Assembly (NCBI GenBank): GCA_958296065.1
Contig: CATQHX010000045.1
Coordinates: forward strand, 1 to 50,576
Direction of reading: 5' to 3'
DNA from: Vicinamibacterales bacterium
GTDB lineage: Bacteria; Acidobacteriota; Vicinamibacteria; Vicinamibacterales; UBA8438
DNA length: 50,576 bases
This document shows, in pieces, positions 16,985 to 25,265 of the stretch (the first letter of the stretch is position 1; each line of letters begins with the position of its first letter). The translations under genes were made by a program, and so were the position numbers. Under the pieces are notes generated by a model. That model did no database searches, was not told where the DNA came from, and worked only from the letters and a program-made list of their open reading frames with translations.

Positions 16985-17398
16985 TCATCGACTGCCGCGC
17001 GCCGCGGCAACCGGCTCGACCTCGGCGAGCTTCAGGCGAATCGGGCTCCCGCCGTGCCTCGGATCGCTGTCGATGCGGACCGTGACCACCTGCTCCTGGT
17101 CGTCGGCGAACGTCACGGTGCCCGTCCGGCCCTCCAGAGCAGACGCACAGGTGATTCGCACCCGAACGCCGACGCGCACTCCGGAATCGTCGGGACGCGG
17201 CAAGGCTGCTTCCCTGGCGGCGGATCGACACGTCGAACAACTGGCCCCGGATGCCGACAGAGCGCACAGGAGGCCGACCGTCTCACCGCGTGCGGGTCGG
17301 AGACGTTGGCCGCATAGCGTCCATCCTTCCCACTCCGGGTCCTCCAGATGGGATTCGAGCAGCGGCGAAAAGCCCTGGTCTTCTGGTGTCCTCAACAT
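16985..17398 (-). CDS. hypothetical protein
   Basis: 137 residues from ATG at 17398. The N-terminus is acidic (LRTPEDQGFSPLLESHLEDP), with a WTLCGQRL segment, a CSTC motif in the middle and a basic, beta-rich end (LEGRTGTVTFADDQEQVVTV then IDSDPRHGGSPIRLKLAEVE). The end could form a small beta-barrel. Not recognised. It probably shares a transcript with the methyltransferase-like gene, whose possible TTG start lies inside its 3' end. Confidence 0.45.
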   Translation of the reverse strand: MLRTPEDQGFSPLLESHLEDPEWEGWTLCGQRLRPARGETVGLLCALSASGASCSTCRSAAREAALPRPDDSGVRVGVRVRITCASALEGRTGTVTFADDQEQVVTVRIDSDPRHGGSPIRLKLAEVEPVAAARGSR

Positions 17399-17584
17399 CT
17401 CGTCCCCCGGTCCGTCTTCGGCAGCGCCCGCGCCGCTGGGTATTCGCGCATGCGCCGCGTGAAGACGCGCGGCTGCAAGGCGCCCGAGGACGTGACGGCC
17501 CGGCGGCCAGCAGTCCCCGGTCATCCCACCGGCCCGCAGAACTCGACGAGCAGGGGACGACCGAAGACCTGATGGATCTCGTCG

Positions 17585-18031
17585 TTACTGGCCCCGGTAC
17601 TCCTCCTCGCTCACGGGTTCCAACCAGGAAGTCGGCCCGCCGTCGCCGCCGCCGAGGACGGTGAGTTGCACGACATGCTCGTCGGGCGACGCGCCGTGCC
17701 AGTGCACGACGCCCGCCGGCGCGAAGACCGGCCGCCCGCCGGGCACCATCTCGATGATCTCCCCGCCGCGCTCCTGCGTGCGGCCCCGGCCCTCCTCGGC
17801 GGCCAGGATCTGCCAGCCGGCATGGGCGTGCCAGTTCGAGCGGACCCCAGCCTCGAAGCGCAGCCGAAGCGCTCGCATGTCGGTCGAGTCCGGCCGGCTC
17901 GGCTCACCGCCGACGAAGTTGCTCTGGAGAGCCGCGGTCGCCGATGGCTGGCCGAACGCGAAGATCGCGAACACGCCCGCCGCCATGATGGCGAGCAGGA
18001 CGCCCACCCGGGTCTGAGCCTGTCTCTTCAT
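17585..18031 (-). CDS. exported cupin-domain protein
   Basis: 148 residues from ATG at 18031. The N-terminus (VGVLLAIMAAGVFAIFAFGQ) is a signal peptide or anchor. A single cupin follows: NWHAHAGWQILAAEEGRG is motif 1 with two His, and PAGVVHWHGASPDEHVVQL is motif 2 with three His. This layout resembles (R)-mandelonitrile-lyase/carboxymuconolactone-like cupins that bind a metal. The closing WLEPVSEEEY is typical of these small cupins. The 3' end of the hydrolase frame upstream overlaps it by 128 bases. Confidence 0.75.
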   Translation of the reverse strand: MKRQAQTRVGVLLAIMAAGVFAIFAFGQPSATAALQSNFVGGEPSRPDSTDMRALRLRFEAGVRSNWHAHAGWQILAAEEGRGRTQERGGEIIEMVPGGRPVFAPAGVVHWHGASPDEHVVQLTVLGGGDGGPTSWLEPVSEEEYRGQ

Positions 18032-18911
18032 GTCGAGTCTCCCTCCCTCGCCTACCCCGCGTCGTGGCGGGCGCACCCCCACTATACCCCCGAAGGAGGG
18101 CCTCCCACGCCTGCGCGTAGGGCTCACCCCCGACGAGATAGGTGTCGTTGTGACCGGCGCCTTCGATGACATGGAGGCGCGCGGCGCCGCCGGCCGCTTC
18201 GAACAGCCGCCGGCCGTGCGACAGCGGGACGATGCCGTCCCGGTCGCCGTGGAGCACGAGCGTCGGCGTCCGGACCTGCGCCATCTTCGACAGGTTGTCC
18301 ATCCGCGTACGGACGACCGCGCTCGGCACGAACCAGTAATGCTCGCGGGCCAGCGCCGGCACCGAGCGGAACACCGACTCGAGCACCAGGAAGCCCGCGG
18401 GACGCCGGAGCGCCGTCTCGATGGCGACCGCGCCCCCCAGCGAACGGCCGAACAGGACGATGTTCCCCTCTGGCACGGGTCGGGTCGCCACCGCGTCGTA
18501 GATGGCCAATCCGTCGAGGTAGAGCCCCTCCTCGTCGGGCGACCCCTCGCTGCGCCCGTACCCGCGGTAGTCGACGAGCACCACGTCGACGCCGAGCCGG
18601 TCCACGAACCAGCGGGCGTTGTGCAGCCGGTCACCGATATTTCCGGCGTTGCCGTGATACCAGATCAGCACGCGGTCCCCCGGCCCCTCGATCCACCAGC
18701 CGTGGAGGATCACCCCATCGGCCGCCGTGATCGACAGCTCCTCGGCCCGGAGCCCGAAATCGGCCGGCGCGGCGGCCAGGGGCCGCGTCGGGAAGAAGAT
18801 CAGGCGGCGCTCCTGGAACGCGAGCAGCCCGACGAGCACGAGCCACCCGAGCACCATGAGACCCGCGACCGACAGCGCCGTGCCCAGCATGTCCTTGGGA
18901 GTCACGTCCAC
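17904..18911 (-). CDS. membrane-anchored alpha/beta hydrolase (BEM46/FrsA-like)
   Basis: A 335-residue protein. The N-terminal helix (LSVAGLMVLGWLVLVGLLAF) anchors it. The hydrolase core has the oxyanion region WYHGNAGNIGDR, the nucleophile elbow GRSLGGAVA, an acid in VLHGDRDGIVP and the catalytic His in IEGAGHND. The fold normally ends near the motif YAQAWEALLRG (about 18085). The remaining ~55 residues are Arg-rich and run into the cupin gene. One more G in the five-G run just there would create a TAG stop at once, so the long tail may be an artefact of a one-base deletion. Confidence 0.8.
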   Translation of the reverse strand: MDVTPKDMLGTALSVAGLMVLGWLVLVGLLAFQERRLIFFPTRPLAAAPADFGLRAEELSITAADGVILHGWWIEGPGDRVLIWYHGNAGNIGDRLHNARWFVDRLGVDVVLVDYRGYGRSEGSPDEEGLYLDGLAIYDAVATRPVPEGNIVLFGRSLGGAVAIETALRRPAGFLVLESVFRSVPALAREHYWFVPSAVVRTRMDNLSKMAQVRTPTLVLHGDRDGIVPLSHGRRLFEAAGGAARLHVIEGAGHNDTYLVGGEPYAQAWEALLRGYSGGAPATTRGRRGRETRHEETGSDPGGRPARHHGGGRVRDLRVRPAIGDRGSPEQLRRR

Positions 18912-18947
18912 CGGATTCCCGTTCGGGGTGCGCTGAACACCACTTTT

Positions 18948-20078
18948 CTAAGCGACGGACGCGGCCGATGAGTGCTCCAGCTCGAGCTCCTCGACCACCG
19001 CGCGCAGGAACCGCGCAGCCTCGGCGCCGGTCACCGCCCGGTGATCGAAGGTCAGCGACAGCGGGAGCACGCGGTGGACGGCCGGCACGCCGCCCGCGGC
19101 GACGACCTGCCGCGTCATCCGGCCGACGCCGAGTATACCGACCTGCGGCGGCACCACCACCAGCTCGGCATGCTGCCCGCCGACGGTTCCGAAGTTCGAC
19201 AGCGTGATCGTCTGTCCACGCAGCTCGCCGAGCGGAATCGTGCGTTGACGAACGTCCGCCTTGAGCCGCTCGAGGCCGCGCTTCAGCTCCACGGGATCCC
19301 TTCGGCCGACATCCCGCAGCGCCGGGACGAACAGGCCGTCGTCATCCAGATCCACCGCGATCCCCAGATCGATCCGTTCGTGCAGCCGGCGAGACATCGT
19401 CTCCGGCTCGAACCAGGCGTTGAGCGCGGGTGAGGCGGTGCAGCCGGCCGCGACGGCACGGATGAGGCGGAGGGTCACGTCCGTACCCGTCGGCCACGCG
19501 TCCACATCCGCCGAGTCGGTTACCGTCGCCGGCACGACCTCGGCGTGGGACTTCGCCATGCGCTCGGCCATCGCGCGGCGGGCGCCGCGCAGCGGCACGG
19601 CGGGCGCCGCGGCGGCGAGCACCTGTGCCGCCCGCTCCACGTCGCTGGTCGTGATCGCGCCGGCCGGTCCCGTACCCTGGACCACCGCCGTGTCGATGCC
19701 GAGCTTGCGAGCCAGGGCGCGTACCGCCGGCGTCATCCTGCCGCCGCCAACGTTTCCGGCCGCGGCCGGGCGCGAGGTGGCCTCCGCTATCGTCCCGACG
19801 ACCGTCCCGGTGTCCGCCGCCGCGTCGGCCGATTCGAACTCGACGAGCGGATCGCCCACGGCGACCCGGTCGCCCGCCCCGCCGTGCAACCTGGTGACGC
19901 GCGCCGACCGCGGCGACGGAATCTCGACCACGGCCTTGTCGGTCTCCACCGCCACGAGCGGCTGATCCGTGACCACGTGGTCGCCTTCCGTCACGTGCCA
20001 CGAGACGATCTCCGCCTCGTGAAGTCCCTCGCCGAGGTCGGGAAGCGTGAATACCGCCATCGTGGTCGCTCCGGACAT
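18948..20078 (-). CDS. 2-oxoacid dehydrogenase E2 (dihydrolipoamide acyltransferase)
   Basis: 376 residues. Domains in order: lipoyl domain (7-82, lipoyl-lysine in VETDKAVVEIP), peripheral subunit-binding domain (about 115-150, TPAVRALARKLGID) and catalytic acyltransferase domain (about 160-370, LSNFGTVGG and LTFDHRAVTGAEAARFL). The catalytic motif HRxxDG reads HRAVTG: the His is present, the Asp is replaced by Thr. Start ATG at 20078 follows AGGGAG. It is the third gene of the E1-alpha, E1-beta, E2 operon, 11 bases after the E1-beta stop. The substrate (pyruvate, branched-chain or acetoin-type) cannot be settled, and no E3 gene is in the window. Confidence 0.9.
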   Translation of the reverse strand: MSGATTMAVFTLPDLGEGLHEAEIVSWHVTEGDHVVTDQPLVAVETDKAVVEIPSPRSARVTRLHGGAGDRVAVGDPLVEFESADAAADTGTVVGTIAEATSRPAAAGNVGGGRMTPAVRALARKLGIDTAVVQGTGPAGAITTSDVERAAQVLAAAAPAVPLRGARRAMAERMAKSHAEVVPATVTDSADVDAWPTGTDVTLRLIRAVAAGCTASPALNAWFEPETMSRRLHERIDLGIAVDLDDDGLFVPALRDVGRRDPVELKRGLERLKADVRQRTIPLGELRGQTITLSNFGTVGGQHAELVVVPPQVGILGVGRMTRQVVAAGGVPAVHRVLPLSLTFDHRAVTGAEAARFLRAVVEELELEHSSAASVA

Positions 20079-20089
20079 CGGCTCCCTGC

Positions 20090-21082
20090 TCAAGAAAACG
20101 CCAGCACTTCCCGCGCGGCGGCCAGCACGCGTTCGGTCGACGGCATGTAGAGGTGCTCCAGTCGCGGCAGGGGCATTACGGTGTCGTAGCCCGTGACGCG
20201 CTTGACCGGCGCCCGCAGCGACAGCAATCCGTGCTCGGCCAGCCGCGCCGCGATCTCCGCCCCGAAACCGCCGGTCAGCGCCGCCTCGTGCACGATGACG
20301 CACCGTCCGGTCTTCTCGACCGAGCGCAGAATCGTCGTCATGTCGAGCGGCGACAGCGTGGCGACGTCGAGCACGTCGGCCGTCACGCCCTCCGCCGCGA
20401 GCTGCTCGGCGGCCGCCAGCGTCTCCACGATCATCGCGCCCCAGGTCACCAGCGTCAGGTCGTCCCCGTCGCGAAGCTGGAAACAGGAGTCGAGCGGCGC
20501 AGCCGCGCCGCTGTCGGGCACGTCTTCCCTGCCCGCGCGGTATATCCGCTTCGGCTCGAGAAAGAGCACCGGATCCGGATCGTGGATCGCCGCGAGCAGC
20601 AGCCCGTACGCGCGCGCCGGCGACGACGGAATCACGACGCGAAGGCCCGGGACGTGGGCGAACATCGCCTCCGTGCTCTCGGAGTGGTGCTCGATGGCAC
20701 GAATGCCCCCACCGTACGGCGCGCGGACCACCAGCGGGCAGGTCAGCCGCCCCCGCGTCCGCCACCGCAGCCGGGACGCATGGCTGACGAGCTGGTCGAC
20801 CGCGGAGTAGATGAATCCCATGAACTGCATCTCGGCGACCGGCCGAAATCCCTGCGCCGCGACACCGATCGACAATCCCGCGATGGCGCTCTCCGCGAGC
20901 GGCGTATCACGCACGCGGTCGGCGCCGAAGCGATCGAGCAGCCCTTCGGTCACCCTGAAGACGCCGCCGTCGACCCCGACGTCCTCACCGAGCACGAGGA
21001 CGCGCGCGTCCTCCGACATCGCGCGTGCAAGCGCCGCGTTGAGCGCCTGCACCATCGTCAGCCCGTCCTGCTCAGCCATCAT
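20090..21082 (-). CDS. 2-oxoacid dehydrogenase E1 component, beta subunit
   Basis: 330 residues with the transketolase-like pyrimidine-binding domain (VLVLGEDVGVDGGVFRVTEG, DTPLAESAIAGLSIGVAAQG, MQFMGFIYSAVDQLVSHASR) and the C-terminal domain (LVTWGAMIVETLAAAEQL, VIVHEAALTGGFGAEIAARL). It binds the pyrimidine half of thiamine diphosphate and pairs with the alpha subunit. Its ATG at 21082 overlaps the alpha-subunit stop by 11 bases, ensuring equal synthesis. The length is normal for the family. Confidence 0.93.
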   Translation of the reverse strand: MMAEQDGLTMVQALNAALARAMSEDARVLVLGEDVGVDGGVFRVTEGLLDRFGADRVRDTPLAESAIAGLSIGVAAQGFRPVAEMQFMGFIYSAVDQLVSHASRLRWRTRGRLTCPLVVRAPYGGGIRAIEHHSESTEAMFAHVPGLRVVIPSSPARAYGLLLAAIHDPDPVLFLEPKRIYRAGREDVPDSGAAAPLDSCFQLRDGDDLTLVTWGAMIVETLAAAEQLAAEGVTADVLDVATLSPLDMTTILRSVEKTGRCVIVHEAALTGGFGAEIAARLAEHGLLSLRAPVKRVTGYDTVMPLPRLEHLYMPSTERVLAAAREVLAFS

Positions 21083-22175
21083 CGGACGGCACCGCCGCGG
21101 CCCGCGCTTCCGTGGCGGCCGTGCGCTGTCCCCTCAGATCGGCGGGAAGGCGCTCGTACATGTAGTCGAAGACCGCCTCGGGCGGCTGCGGCGGTGTCGC
21201 CAGGTACTCCTCCACCGCTCGTTCGACGTCCTTCGCGCACGACGCGAGCGTCGCTTCCTCGTCGTCCTTCGTCCACCCATGCGCGGCGGTCAAGTAGGCG
21301 CGCAGCCGCGCGATCGGATCCTCGCGCCAATGGCGGCCGACCGATTCGTCGTCGCGGTAGCGACTGGCGTTGTCCGCGGTGGTGTGGTCCGACAGCCGGT
21401 ACGTGATGGCTTCGACGAGGTGCGGACCGGCGCCGCCGCGGGCCCGCGCCAGGGCGCGCCCGACGACGTCGCGCACCGCGATGACGTCGTTCCCGTCGAC
21501 CTGTTCACCCGCGAACCCGGCGGCGACCGCCTTCTGGGCCAGCGTGGCCGCAGCCGTCTGGGCGCTGCGAGGAACCGAGATGGCCCACTGGTTGTTGGTC
21601 ACGACGAACACCGCGGGCAGCCGCCAGGCGCCCGCGACGTTCAGCGCCTCGTAGAAGTCCCCCTTGGAAGTGCCGCCGTCGCCCGACACGCAAACCGCCA
21701 CCCGCGGCTCGCCCCGCAACTGAAACGCCAGGGCGACCCCCACCGCGTGCGGGACCTGGCTGGCTACCGGCACGCAGATCGGGAAATCCTCGCGTGGACC
21801 GCTGAAGTCGCTGCCCCGCTCGTCTCCCCCCCAGTAGAGGAACAACTCCGTCGGCGTGACGCCGCGAAGGAACTGGGCTCCCTGCTCACGGGCGTAGGGC
21901 AGGAGCACGTCCTCCGGCGACATGGCGGCGCCGAGTCCCACCGCCACCGCTTCCTGTCCCAGACACGCGGGGTAGGTGCCGAGCCGCCCGGTGCGTTGCA
22001 ACGCTACCGCCTTCGCATCGAAGGTGCGGGTCAGCACCATCGCGCGATACAGGGAAACGAGCTCGTCACGATCGTCCGCGAAGGCCGGCAGCGGCCGCGT
22101 CGGACGGCCGGATGCATCGAGATACCCCGTGTTTTCGATCTCGAAGGAGGCGACCGTGGTCACTACTACAACCAT
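21072..22175 (-). CDS. 2-oxoacid dehydrogenase E1 component, alpha subunit
   Basis: 367 residues. The thiamine-diphosphate motif GDGGTSKGDFYEALNVAG ends in VVTNNQWAIS (GDG...NN). The loop YRLSDHTTADNASRYR is the phosphorylation-loop region of the active site. Decarboxylates a 2-oxoacid and passes the acyl group to the E2 lipoyl arm. The start is ATG at 22175 (a GTG a few codons later is possible); longer in-frame starts run into the divergent gene's leader. First gene of the E1-alpha/E1-beta/E2 operon, divergent from the alpha/beta hydrolase at 22445. Confidence 0.93.
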   Translation of the reverse strand: MVVVVTTVASFEIENTGYLDASGRPTRPLPAFADDRDELVSLYRAMVLTRTFDAKAVALQRTGRLGTYPACLGQEAVAVGLGAAMSPEDVLLPYAREQGAQFLRGVTPTELFLYWGGDERGSDFSGPREDFPICVPVASQVPHAVGVALAFQLRGEPRVAVCVSGDGGTSKGDFYEALNVAGAWRLPAVFVVTNNQWAISVPRSAQTAAATLAQKAVAAGFAGEQVDGNDVIAVRDVVGRALARARGGAGPHLVEAITYRLSDHTTADNASRYRDDESVGRHWREDPIARLRAYLTAAHGWTKDDEEATLASCAKDVERAVEEYLATPPQPPEAVFDYMYERLPADLRGQRTAATEARAAAVPSDDG

Positions 22176-22356
22176 GCCACGATCTCGACGCGGTGCCAAA
22201 CCGCCGCATTCCGCGACGTTCGCCGGCGGCTGGCATGCTCGGCGCTGCCGCCGTTTCCTCGGAAAGCCGCGTCCGCGTCGCAAGGGTGATGAGCAGGCTG
22301 CCAGCGCCGCCAAACCCGTCGCAGGCTCCGTGTCTGGCCCCAGCCCCCACCTCTCC

Positions 22357-22408
22357 AGGAGCTTGTGCCGCAGAAATCACTCCGTTGCGTTCTGCGGCGC
22401 AGGCTCCT
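22357..22408 (+). promoter_or_regulatory. 19-bp stem RNA hairpin in the leader of the hydrolase gene
   Basis: The arm 22357-22375 pairs with 22390-22408 over 19 positions around a 14-base loop. All pairs are Watson-Crick except two, which are G-U pairs if transcribed rightward but A-C mismatches if transcribed leftward. This points to a structure used in rightward RNA. It ends 19 bases before the AAGGAG ribosome-binding site of the hydrolase gene. Possible roles are an attenuator, protein-binding leader or mRNA stabiliser. The rest of the 22176-22444 gap shows nothing else. Confidence 0.5.
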
Positions 22409-22444
22409 AGACTTGGCGCCACGCTGTGGAAGGAGCGCCGCCGC

Positions 22445-23566
22445 TTGCCAGACCCACGATTGAACCACGCCGCTCGCACCGTCGACCCCGCATCCCCGTC
22501 CCGCCGCCGGTTGCTGCGGAGAGCGGGAGCCACGCTCGCCGCGGCGCCCTTCGTCCGGCCGCTCGTCGCGCTCGGGCAGCCGGGCGTGCGGCCGGCGCCC
22601 GGCATGCCGGTCCCCCGCTTCGTCACCACCAACGGGATCAGGATGGCGGTGTACGAGCGGGGCGAGGGCCTGCCGGTCGTATTCGTGCACGGTTTCCCGG
22701 AACTGGCGTACTCCTGGCGCAATCAGCTCCGCTCCTACCCGGCGGCCGGCCTGCGGGCCATCGCCCCGGACATGCGCGGCTACGGGCTGACGGATCGGCC
22801 GGCCGAGGTCGACGGGTACGCCATCCCGAGCCTCTGCACCGATCTCGTCGGCCTGCTCGACGCCCTCGATATCGAGCGGGCGCTGTTCTGCGGCCACGAT
22901 TGGGGCGGCGCGGCGGTCTGGACGATGCCGCGGCTCTACCCGGACCGGGTGCTGGGCGTCATCGGCGTGAACACGCCCGCGTTCGGCGCACAGCCGCCGA
23001 GCGCGCCGGCCGAGGCGCCGCTGATCATCCCCACCGAGAACTACTACGCCACCACGTTCCTGGAGCCGGGACGGGCCGAGGCGGTCTTCTCCCGCGACGT
23101 GCGGCGGGCGCTGGAGATGATCTTCCGCCGGGGATGGTACTGGGACGTCGAGAACATGCGCGGGTATCCGCCCGACTCGGCCGAGAAGACGATGGACATG
23201 CTGCGGATGATCGAGGAGGACAACTACCAGGGCGAGCTGATTCTGCCCGCGGATGTCCTCGACTACTGGACGGAGACCTTCGAGGCGACGGGATTCACCG
23301 GTGGGTTCAACTACTACCGTGCGAACATCGGCCGTGGCGGCGGGGCGCTACGGCCGACCGGCGACATCGACGTCCCATGCCTCTACGTGGGCGCGGAGAA
23401 CGACACGATCCTGCGTCCCTCGTCGTCCGACGCGATGCCGTCGTTCATTCCGGACCTCGAGCGCCACGTCATCGCCGACTGCGGCCACTGGACGCAGCAG
23501 GAGAAACCGGAGGAGTTCGATCGCGTGACGCTCGACTGGATCCGGCGCAAGCTCGGGTCCGCCTGA
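22445..23566 (+). CDS. Tat-exported alpha/beta hydrolase (epoxide hydrolase-like)
   Basis: 374 residues from TTG at 22445, chosen because GGAAGGAG (22428-22435) lies 9 bases upstream; there is no ATG in range. SRRRLLRRAGATLAAAPFV is a twin-arginine signal. The hydrolase has HGFPELAYSWRNQ (oxyanion His-Gly), the nucleophile Asp in GHDWGGAAV, a cap domain with tyrosines (about 190-260) and the catalytic His in DCGHWTQQEKPEEF. An Asp nucleophile in HDWGG is typical of epoxide hydrolases and haloalkane dehalogenases; the cap and the DCGHWTQQE ending favour epoxide hydrolase. It would act in the periplasm. Confidence 0.85.
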   Translation: MPDPRLNHAARTVDPASPSRRRLLRRAGATLAAAPFVRPLVALGQPGVRPAPGMPVPRFVTTNGIRMAVYERGEGLPVVFVHGFPELAYSWRNQLRSYPAAGLRAIAPDMRGYGLTDRPAEVDGYAIPSLCTDLVGLLDALDIERALFCGHDWGGAAVWTMPRLYPDRVLGVIGVNTPAFGAQPPSAPAEAPLIIPTENYYATTFLEPGRAEAVFSRDVRRALEMIFRRGWYWDVENMRGYPPDSAEKTMDMLRMIEEDNYQGELILPADVLDYWTETFEATGFTGGFNYYRANIGRGGGALRPTGDIDVPCLYVGAENDTILRPSSSDAMPSFIPDLERHVIADCGHWTQQEKPEEFDRVTLDWIRRKLGSA

Positions 23567-23567
23567 C

Positions 23568-23607
23568 GGCGCGCGGCTGGCTCCGCTGTCGCGGATCAGC
23601 GCGCGCC
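23568..23607. terminator. hairpin between convergent genes
   Basis: GGCGCGCG (23568-23575) pairs with CGCGCGCC (23600-23607); inside, CTG/CAG and CCGC/GCGG continue the stem to a TGTC loop. It begins 2 bases after the hydrolase stop and overlaps the last codons of the convergent desaturase gene, so it could end both transcripts. There is no U-tract on either side. Confidence 0.45.
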
Positions 23608-24504
23608 TTCGCGAATCACTTCGGACGACGGGCCCCGGACGTCCCAGACCACGCCGAGCCACGACAGCAGCACCACGCCGTAGTGGGTCAGATCGACCTC
23701 CCACCAGTAGAACCCCTGACGCTCGGACGCCGGGTAGCGGTGGTGGTTGTTATGCCAGCCCTCGCCGCCGGTGACCAGGGCCAGCCAGAAGCTGTTGCGG
23801 CTGGCGTCGTTGGTCTCGTAGCGGCGACTCCCGAAGCAGTGCCCGATGGAGTTCACGGCGAAGGTGACGTGGTACAGGAGCGTCGTGCTGCAGAAGAGCC
23901 CGACGACCAGGACCTGCGAGCCGCTCGTGCCCAGCGACGGGTAGGCGGCGCCGAGCCAGTGCCCGAGCGCGAACAGGGCGACGCCAAGGCTGATGGGAGC
24001 GACGTGATGGTTGGCGTCGAGCCAGCGAAGCTCGGGAAAACGGGCGAAGTCCCGGATCCACTCGACCCGGGTCCGGTCGTTGCCGGCGCTCATGATCCAG
24101 CCGGCATGCGCCCACAGCATGCCCTTGACGCCCGGCGGATGAACGTCCTGCTCCGTGTCGGAGTGCCGGTGGTGCCAGCGGTGGTGCCCACCCCACCAGA
24201 GCGGGCCCCGCTGCGCCGCCGAGGCGCCGAGCCACGCCAGCACGAACTGGAACGCGCGGCTCGTCTTGAACGCCCGATGGCAGAAATAACGGTGATAGCC
24301 GGCTGTCAAACCGAACATCCGCGCGAACAGGGTCACCAGGCCGATGGCGACCGCGGTGCCGGAGACGCCGGTCCAGAGCACCAGCAGACAGGCGAGCTGG
24401 AGGGCGAGGAACGGCAGGTTCCTGAGCCACTGGATGCGCTCGGGATCCAGCGTTTCGGCGGCGGCCGCAGGTCCGGCAGTCCCGGTCACGCTTGCATCCG
24501 ACAC
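23596..24504 (-). CDS. acyl-CoA/acyl-lipid delta-9-type fatty acid desaturase
   Basis: 302 residues. Three histidine boxes bind the di-iron centre: HRYFCHRAF, HHRWHHRHSDTEQDVH and EGWHNNHHRYP. Four membrane helices flank them (LALQLACLLVLWTGVSGTAV and others). This layout is that of stearoyl-CoA/acyl-lipid desaturases, which put a double bond into membrane fatty acids using oxygen. The GTG at 24504 is chosen because AAGGAG lies 9 bases upstream; the in-frame ATG at 24540 precedes that site. Convergent with the hydrolase gene. An electron donor gene is not visible nearby. Confidence 0.92.
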   Translation of the reverse strand: MSDASVTGTAGPAAAAETLDPERIQWLRNLPFLALQLACLLVLWTGVSGTAVAIGLVTLFARMFGLTAGYHRYFCHRAFKTSRAFQFVLAWLGASAAQRGPLWWGGHHRWHHRHSDTEQDVHPPGVKGMLWAHAGWIMSAGNDRTRVEWIRDFARFPELRWLDANHHVAPISLGVALFALGHWLGAAYPSLGTSGSQVLVVGLFCSTTLLYHVTFAVNSIGHCFGSRRYETNDASRNSFWLALVTGGEGWHNNHHRYPASERQGFYWWEVDLTHYGVVLLSWLGVVWDVRGPSSEVIREGAR

Positions 24505-24730
24505 GTGGGCACTCTCCTTCGTGCGCCTTCGAATGCGCACAAGCGACGGATCTTATCCCATCCCATCGCCCCGTCGTTCCCGTCCAGGGAAGCGTCCGAG
24601 CAAACCGGCTCATTCGCGTCGAGACGAAGCTGAACAGGGTGCTCACCGGGACCGTGGTGCTGATTGTGGGCATGATCACCCTCGTAATCCGCTCCTTCAT
24701 CAGTTGAGCCGTAGCACGCGATGTGCGACG

Positions 24731-25096
24731 ATGGTGGCAATGCTGCGATTTAGGCGGCGGTCGTTCATGGCCGGTGTCGGTTGGTCGTTGCTGGCGGCCA
24801 TCCTGCTGTGCCCGTTGATGGCCACCGCGGCGGCGACGCCCGCCGCCCCGAGTTGCCACGACCGGCCCGCTCACGATCACCACGGCGACGGCTCGCCCGC
24901 GTTCACCTGCTGCGCCACCGTCGTGACGGCAGCGTCGGTGAAGGCCGCCCCTGAGGCGGAAGCGGACGCGGCGCTGCCGTCCGCGGTCGAACGCGAGCAA
25001 CACACGATGCAACACGCGGGGTGGCACGCCGACCACCCTCGACCTCGTTCCGCAGCGCCGCCCCTGTTCCTCCGACACGCCTCCCTGCTGATCTGA
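24731..25096 (+). CDS. small exported His-rich protein preceding the Cus operon
   Basis: 121 residues from ATG at 24731 (or 24740). The signal peptide is GWSLLAAILLCPLMATAAAT. The mature part carries CHDRPAHDHHGDG, then FTCCATVV, and the C-terminal MQHAGWHADHPR: His and Cys in patterns suited to copper or silver. Small proteins of this kind frequently precede heavy-metal RND pumps. It lies 170 bases before the outer-membrane channel gene on the same strand. The exact role, such as periplasmic metal sensing or buffering, is inference. Confidence 0.55.
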   Translation: MVAMLRFRRRSFMAGVGWSLLAAILLCPLMATAAATPAAPSCHDRPAHDHHGDGSPAFTCCATVVTAASVKAAPEAEADAALPSAVEREQHTMQHAGWHADHPRPRSAAPPLFLRHASLLI

Positions 25097-25265
25097 TCGT
25101 CTTCCTCCGTCACGCCCGTCGTCTATCCGCCCGAGCGTCCTGGTTGGAGGCGCGTTTGCGCGCCGCCGATCCACCCGTTTCCGTCCACGACGACGGTCGT
25201 CGGGGCAACGCGCTCGGCGGACAACGGATGTCGCCTCGAACGCGAGGAAACACGGGGACGATCAC

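Noticed and set aside
24626..24707. A tiny membrane peptide (LTGTVVLIVGMITLVIRSFI)
   Set aside because: Hydrophobic and ends in a stop, but has no usual start codon or ribosome-binding site beyond an internal GTG that would give about 21 residues.
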